In this document: positions 5,921 through 9,580 of the stretch, one piece after another
Layout of the letters: each line of letters starts with the position of its first letter
Position numbering within the stretch: the first letter of the stretch is position 1
Assembly: GCA_037969395.1 (NCBI GenBank)
Contig: JBBKXJ010000410.1
Coordinates: forward strand, 1 to 9,580
Reading direction: 5' to 3'
DNA: 9,580 bases
Source: JBBKXJ01 sp037969395
Lineage (GTDB): Bacteria; Pseudomonadota; Gammaproteobacteria; Pseudomonadales; JAUIET01
Notes under the pieces: model-generated
The model's database searches: none
Told to the model about the DNA's origin: nothing
What the model saw: the letters and a program-made list of their open reading frames with translations, nothing else
Made by a program: the position numbers and the translations under genes

Positions 5921-6555
5921 CAGGTCTTAATGCCACAGCCCTTCAGTACAATATGAGTGAGATTCTCTGCGATGGCGTCAAAATCGTTGTTCGTCAACTT
6001 TTTTTTGCCCAACACCGATGTCACCTGTATATCAAAATCCGCGTAGTGCTGAGTCGATGCCCAGATGAAAAAAATAAGGTGAAACGGCTCGATCGGGTCC
6101 ATTTTTCCCTGCTCTATCCAGCTATCAATCACTTTCGCTTTTTGTCGCAACCAGAGTCGAAAGTCCGTTTTCAGATAGTTGCTTAAATGCGGTGCACCAT
6201 GCAGTATTTCACTGGCGAAAATTTTGGAAGCCAATGGATTGGTTTTTGAGTACATGACTTTTGCGTGTATATAAGCGCCGAGGGCAGTTGCGGGATCGTC
6301 ATCGGGAGAAATCTGGTTAAACCAGTCATTCCAGAGATAGACAATGTTCTTGAGAACTTTGATGTACAGATCTGTCTTGCTTTTAAAATAGTAGTGCACA
6401 TTAGGCCGCGGCACACCGGCGCCCTCGGCAATACGATTTATGGATGCGCCGTTAAATCCACGCGCAGCGAATTCCTGCTCGGCTGCTGCCAGAATCGCTG
6501 CCTCATTATCAACGCGTATTTTACCGGTTTTATAGTCGCCAGGTTTACTCACCAC
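5920..6555 (-). CDS. RutR-like TetR-family transcriptional regulator
   Basis: This 211-residue protein has an N-terminal TetR helix-turn-helix (about residues 16-62: AAAEQEFAARGF, then INRIAEGAGVPRPNVHYYF, then KSKTDLY). Its C-terminal ligand domain closely resembles RutR, with LIFFIWASTQHYADF near residue 160-175 and SKIFASEILHGAPHL earlier. In E. coli RutR represses pyrimidine and purine catabolic genes and is released by uracil or thymine. The start is GTG 6555, with a second GTG directly after it as an alternative. The ribosome-binding site is weak (GAGG about 13 nt upstream). It is transcribed in the same direction as guaD and the purine permease but 272 bp after the permease stop, so it may have its own promoter. 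TATATT-like sequence lies about 25-30 nt upstream. It probably controls this purine locus; the ligand is likely a nucleobase, by family analogy only. Confidence 0.9.
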   Translation of the reverse strand: MVSKPGDYKTGKIRVDNEAAILAAAEQEFAARGFNGASINRIAEGAGVPRPNVHYYFKSKTDLYIKVLKNIVYLWNDWFNQISPDDDPATALGAYIHAKVMYSKTNPLASKIFASEILHGAPHLSNYLKTDFRLWLRQKAKVIDSWIEQGKMDPIEPFHLIFFIWASTQHYADFDIQVTSVLGKKKLTNNDFDAIAENLTHIVLKGCGIKT

Positions 6556-6738
6556 TTCAACTAACGTGCCTCGCTTTTAAATATATCGACAGATCACCCG
6601 CGCGCGCTAACGCCGCTTCAGGCTTCTAACGAACCGGCTCAGGCTGTTGTCCAAAGTGTATTCAGACCAGCAATAACAGCGCGTTACCATCGATATCATA
6701 CTGCAGGGTTCGCAGTGTCGCAATTCAATGCATTTTGC

Positions 6739-6753
6739 CGTCGGCTACCGACG
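6739..6753. other. Short perfect hairpin in the permease-regulator gap
   Basis: CGTCGG-CTA-CCGACG is a perfect 6-bp stem with a 3-nt loop, about 75 bp downstream of the permease stop on the minus strand. It has no T-run on either strand, so it is not a classical intrinsic terminator. It could stabilise the 3' end of the permease mRNA or act in Rho-dependent termination. The surrounding 6556-6827 gap holds no supported gene. A second small inverted repeat, ACTGC-N7-GCAGT, is at 6700-6716. Confidence 0.35.
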
Positions 6754-6792
6754 CGCCGCTCTAGGTTTTTCAACTCGACAGCCGTCTAATCC

Positions 6793-6826
6793 GGTAAGCA
6801 TTTACGTATTGCAGGTAAGCATTCAC
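6793..6826. repeat. Short tandem repeat just after the permease stop
   Basis: GGTAAGCATTTAC (6793-6805) and GGTAAGCATTCAC (6814-6826) are two near-identical 13-mers with a 21-bp period, abutting the permease stop codon. A third GGTAAGCATT lies at 6972-6981 inside the permease coding region. They could be a small duplication or paired protein-binding sites upstream of the regulator gene. Confidence 0.5.
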
Positions 6827-6827
6827 C

Positions 6828-8369
6828 TTAGTATCCCTCAGGGTCCTCGTGCTGTTCAACGCCCAATATCTGCGACAGCAATAGCATGCAGCCCAGCACA
6901 ACATAGGCCCAAACCAACGGCGTCTCAAACGAAAACCAATGCAACGTTGAATCGTGAATAAAACCAAAGCCGGTAAGCATTGCCGCAGAAAACGCGACGA
7001 TCACCGCGTTGGTGATCTTCTGGTCAATCAGGAACGCTGCAAACGCCCCCCACAACATACCGCTGACAATAGCCCCGTTGGCCAGCGCCGATTGCCCGAC
7101 CACGTGCGCACCTTGCGTTATCATCGCCGCGGCTAGTGATTCATCGAGCAGGTCCGGCACGTTCTGCATGCCCATATCGCGCATCGCGTTCAACATGGAA
7201 CCCCACTTCACCACGATAATGCTGGAAACATGCGGAATAAACGCGATAGCAACGGCAATCGCGTGTTTCGGCTCGCAGGAACTAAACGATGTACCGATGA
7301 TTGAGATACCGACAAACACCAGGATGGGTGCGACCGCCGCCTCGGGTATGAGGTTGCCGAGAAACGCCACCAGGCCGAATAACGAACCGATAAAAAATAC
7401 GATGCCCACACCCAGCGCGTAGCCGCTGCGCGCGTGCATGCGTTTGTAGGCCGGATGGCCGATGTAAACTGTCGTTGGAAACGGCGAGCCAAACAAACCT
7501 CCTACCATGGTGCCAACACCGTCGGTAACCTGACAGACACCGACCGGGTACTTATCCCCCATCGCTTCGGCGGACTCGACATTATTCATGGTTTCAATGA
7601 AGTTGTAGACTTGCACTGGAATAAGTACCGCCAGCAATTCCGGGTGAGCAAACATGTACTGCAAACCAACCATCAAGTCACCGATGTAGGGAAGAGGAAT
7701 ATAGACCCCTACCCCTTCGAAACTGATGGATGCTTCACCGAGGGCAAATGCTACCAGCGTGCCAGCCACCAGCGCCGTTAATCCGGCCGGCAAGTCAAAC
7801 GGCAATTTAAAACGGCCCACCATACCCCATAGCACAATGGCCAGCGCGGTAAAGCCGATAATCGGGTTTTCGTAGATGCGCGCCATCGCGACCGTCGCGA
7901 TAAACACCAGCGCAATACCGGAAAGTGTACCCAGCATACCGGCGCGAGGAATGACCCGCTGTAACCACGGGCCGGTTGCCGCGCCTAACACTTCGATCAG
8001 GCCGCCAACGACACCGGCGGCAATGCCGACCTGCCAGGCCAACAGCGGATCATCGGTAGCCCAGTAGATGGGACCGATAACCGCAAACAGATAAACAAAC
8101 ATTACCGGCGTGCTGATGCCATAGGGCAATGCCGTGACATTGTTGCGGTTTTCCTGTTTTGCCAGGCGCTGCGCAAGGTAAACGTAAACGCCAATACCCA
8201 ACATGATAGCGATGGCGGCGCCCGGCAGAATGCGCCCGACGACAATCTCAACCGGCATATTAAATACGTAGCGGCACACGGCGGAGATAATCAATAAATT
8301 TGCCAGGGTATCGGCAAACAGTGCCCAGAAGGCGTTAAAGTCCTGACGTGAGAAAATGGGATAGTGCAT
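6828..8369 (-). CDS. NCS2/AzgA-type nucleobase permease, probably (hypo)xanthine/guanine
   Basis: This 513-residue, very hydrophobic inner-membrane protein has roughly 11-14 transmembrane segments. It fits the NCS2 nucleobase:cation symporter superfamily, closest in style to AzgA-type purine permeases. Family-like elements are TALPYGISTPVMF (residues 79-91), a polar loop NNVESAEAMGDKYPV (262-276), and DGVGTMVGGLFGSPFPTT (283-300) followed by IGHPAYKR. These last two correspond to the regions that bind substrate in AzgA/UapA-like carriers. The start is ATG 8369 with GGAG (8383-8380) about 10 nt upstream. It begins 56 bp after the guaD stop, on the same strand, so it is probably co-transcribed. 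Guanine, hypoxanthine or xanthine uptake is inferred from the guaD neighbour. The exact base cannot be read from sequence. Confidence 0.88.
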   Translation of the reverse strand: MHYPIFSRQDFNAFWALFADTLANLLIISAVCRYVFNMPVEIVVGRILPGAAIAIMLGIGVYVYLAQRLAKQENRNNVTALPYGISTPVMFVYLFAVIGPIYWATDDPLLAWQVGIAAGVVGGLIEVLGAATGPWLQRVIPRAGMLGTLSGIALVFIATVAMARIYENPIIGFTALAIVLWGMVGRFKLPFDLPAGLTALVAGTLVAFALGEASISFEGVGVYIPLPYIGDLMVGLQYMFAHPELLAVLIPVQVYNFIETMNNVESAEAMGDKYPVGVCQVTDGVGTMVGGLFGSPFPTTVYIGHPAYKRMHARSGYALGVGIVFFIGSLFGLVAFLGNLIPEAAVAPILVFVGISIIGTSFSSCEPKHAIAVAIAFIPHVSSIIVVKWGSMLNAMRDMGMQNVPDLLDESLAAAMITQGAHVVGQSALANGAIVSGMLWGAFAAFLIDQKITNAVIVAFSAAMLTGFGFIHDSTLHWFSFETPLVWAYVVLGCMLLLSQILGVEQHEDPEGY

Positions 8370-8385
8370 TAGTATTATTCTCCAA

Positions 8386-8401
8386 TTGGTAGTAACTACA
8401 A
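8386..8401. promoter_or_regulatory. Candidate operator palindrome between guaD and the permease
   Basis: On the minus strand the sequence reads TTGTAGTTACTACCAA, containing the inverted repeat GTAG-TTA-CTAC. It is flanked by TTG and CAA spaced like the outer ends of the 16-bp RutR consensus (TTGACCA-NN-TGGTCAA). The inner positions do not match that consensus. It abuts a second palindrome, CCAATTGG (8382-8389), and the permease ribosome-binding site. A regulator bound here could set permease expression separately from guaD. This is a weak, pattern-only call. Confidence 0.25.
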
Positions 8402-8420
8402 AAATTCCGTTGTCGGCGGA
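8400..8420 (-). terminator. Weak attenuator-like hairpin after guaD
   Basis: On the minus strand TCCG (8420-8417), a 7-nt loop and CGGA (8409-8406) are followed by A and five Ts (8404-8400). The stem is short, so termination would be partial at best. Its position in the guaD-permease gap would let it reduce read-through into the permease gene. Confidence 0.2.
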
Positions 8421-8425
8421 TTCCC

Positions 8426-9580
8426 CTAATTTTTTTTGTGTACGATATTGCCGGCCGCATAACTTGCGCTTACAGCACGATCGTCGCCCAGCATGGCAAT
8501 GACGAATAACTCCTCAAATAAACTTTTGCAGCGGCTTAGGCGGAACTCCAGCAGCGGTGTCGCTGCGCGGTCGAGTACTACAAAATCGGCTTCTTTTCCC
8601 GCTTCGAAATTACCGATCATATCTTCCATATCCAACGACCGCGCTCCGCCCAGCGTCGCTAGATAGAAGGCTTTGAAAGGAATCAGTTTATCGCCCCGCA
8701 ACTGCAAGACCTTGTACGCCTCGCTCATGGTTTGCAGGATGGAAAAACTGGTGCCGGCGCCGACATCGGTGCCTAATCCAACGCCTATGTTTTCCTGCAC
8801 CGCACGTTTCAGGTTAAAAAGACCGCTGCCAAGAAACAAATTAGACGTCGGGCAAAAAGCAATATTCGATTGCGTTGCCGCCATGCGCTGCCATTCGGCA
8901 TCGGTAAGATGCACGCAATGCGCAAACACACTGCGCCGGCCTAGCAATCCCGCCTTGTCATAGGTATCGAGATAACCTTCACAGTCGGGAAACAATTCTT
9001 TGACCCAGGCGACTTCATTCTGATTTTCCGACATGTGCGTATGCAGGTACACACCGGGATGTTCCTGCAGCAACTGCCCCGCCTTTTGCAATTGTTCGGC
9101 GCTCGATGTGGGCGCAAAGCGTGGCGTGACGGCATACCGCTGGCGGCCCTTGTTATGCCATTTTTCAATTAGCGCTTTACTGTCGCGGTAGCCAGTTTCA
9201 GGCGTGTCGGTTAACTCCTCCGGTGCATTGCGGTCCATCAGGACTTTGCCCGCAATCATGCGCAGATTGCGCGCTTCGCTGGCCTCGAAAAACGCATCCA
9301 CCGATGCTTTGTGTACCGTGCCGAACACTAACGCTGTTGTCGTGCCGCAGCGAAGCAACTCATCGAGAAAGCGATCAGCAATTTCGCGTGCATAGGACGG
9401 ATCGGAAAACCTGGCCTCCACCGGGAAGGTGTAAGTATTCAGCCACTCCAATAGCTGCTCGCCAAAGGCAGCGATCATTTCTGTTTGCGGGTAATGAATG
9501 TGAGCGTCGATAAATCCAGGAGTAATCAGGCAATTGGGGTACTCGGTAACGGCCTGGTCAGAGGAAAGCTCAGCGAGTAC
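8426..9580 (-). CDS. guaD: Guanine deaminase (5' end outside the window)
   Basis: Guanine deaminase hydrolyses guanine to xanthine and ammonia in the cytoplasm, and belongs to the amidohydrolase superfamily with one catalytic zinc. The frame stays open to the window edge. An internal ATG at 9478 is not the true start, because 34 further codons precede it and encode the zinc-binding LITPGFIDAHIHYPQTE segment (His codons at 9502-9500 and 9496-9494). Downstream are GTTTALVFGTVH, RFAPTSS, the zinc and catalytic HTHMSEN, FAHCVHL, FCPTSNLFLGSG and GLGTDVGAGTSF, then NFEAGKEADFVVLD near the C-terminus. As recalled, these match E. coli GuaD motif for motif. About 384 residues are visible against roughly 439 in E. 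coli, so about 55 N-terminal residues lie beyond the edge. It ends in TAG and is followed by the purine permease, giving an uptake-plus-deamination unit. All expected metal ligands are present, so it should be active. Confidence 0.96.
   Translation of the reverse strand, partial: VLAELSSDQAVTEYPNCLITPGFIDAHIHYPQTEMIAAFGEQLLEWLNTYTFPVEARFSDPSYAREIADRFLDELLRCGTTTALVFGTVHKASVDAFFEASEARNLRMIAGKVLMDRNAPEELTDTPETGYRDSKALIEKWHNKGRQRYAVTPRFAPTSSAEQLQKAGQLLQEHPGVYLHTHMSENQNEVAWVKELFPDCEGYLDTYDKAGLLGRRSVFAHCVHLTDAEWQRMAATQSNIAFCPTSNLFLGSGLFNLKRAVQENIGVGLGTDVGAGTSFSILQTMSEAYKVLQLRGDKLIPFKAFYLATLGGARSLDMEDMIGNFEAGKEADFVVLDRAATPLLEFRLSRCKSLFEELFVIAMLGDDRAVSASYAAGNIVHKKN

Noticed and set aside
7208..7492. 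Minus- and plus-strand frames of 94-137 residues inside the permease gene
   Set aside because: They are shadows of a long membrane-protein reading frame with consistent family motifs.
9478..9478. ATG at 9478 as the start of guaD
   Set aside because: The frame continues upstream to the window edge and encodes the zinc-binding HIH segment, so this is an internal methionine.

Overview
The window reads as chromosomal DNA of a free-living proteobacterium, most likely a gammaproteobacterium. The guanine deaminase and the RutR-type regulator closely resemble their enterobacterial homologues as I remember them, and base composition is moderate. This is inference from protein resemblance; no rRNA or tRNA is present to place the organism. 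There is no CRISPR array, transposase or phage gene.

Layout. (1) Positions 3-2111 (+) hold a PAS-PAS-GGDEF-EAL cyclic-di-GMP enzyme whose 5' end lies outside the window. (2) Positions 2112-4250 are a loosely packed, eroded stretch. Its one intact gene is an Asp/Glu racemase-family protein (2646-3317, +) that lacks both usual catalytic cysteines. This gene sits between two 44-bp imperfect direct repeats exactly 840 bp apart. On either side are relics: a short C-terminal-looking fragment (2122-2283, +) and a broken minus-strand secreted or outer-membrane-type gene (about 3559-3826) that is visible only if one reads through a frameshift and two stops. (3) Positions 4257-5783 (+) form a compact two-gene operon. 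It has a palindrome over a TATAAT box, then a cytoplasmic Asp-box (BNR) beta-propeller protein, then a MoaD/ThiS-like protein ending in Gly-Gly that overlaps it by 4 bp. (4) Positions 5920-9580 (-) form a purine locus transcribed right to left: guanine deaminase (guaD, 5' end outside the window), then an NCS2/AzgA-type purine permease, then a RutR-like TetR regulator.

How the genes work together. The minus-strand locus makes sense as guanine uptake and deamination to xanthine, with a RutR-type repressor as its probable ligand-responsive switch. The propeller/MoaD-like pair is the most intriguing functional unit. A ubiquitin-fold carrier is translationally coupled to a propeller with no activating enzyme, MoaE or thiazole synthase beside it, so its target is unknown. 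The racemase-like gene with flanking repeats looks like an inserted or cassette-borne gene, but the repeats do not form a canonical integron attC site.
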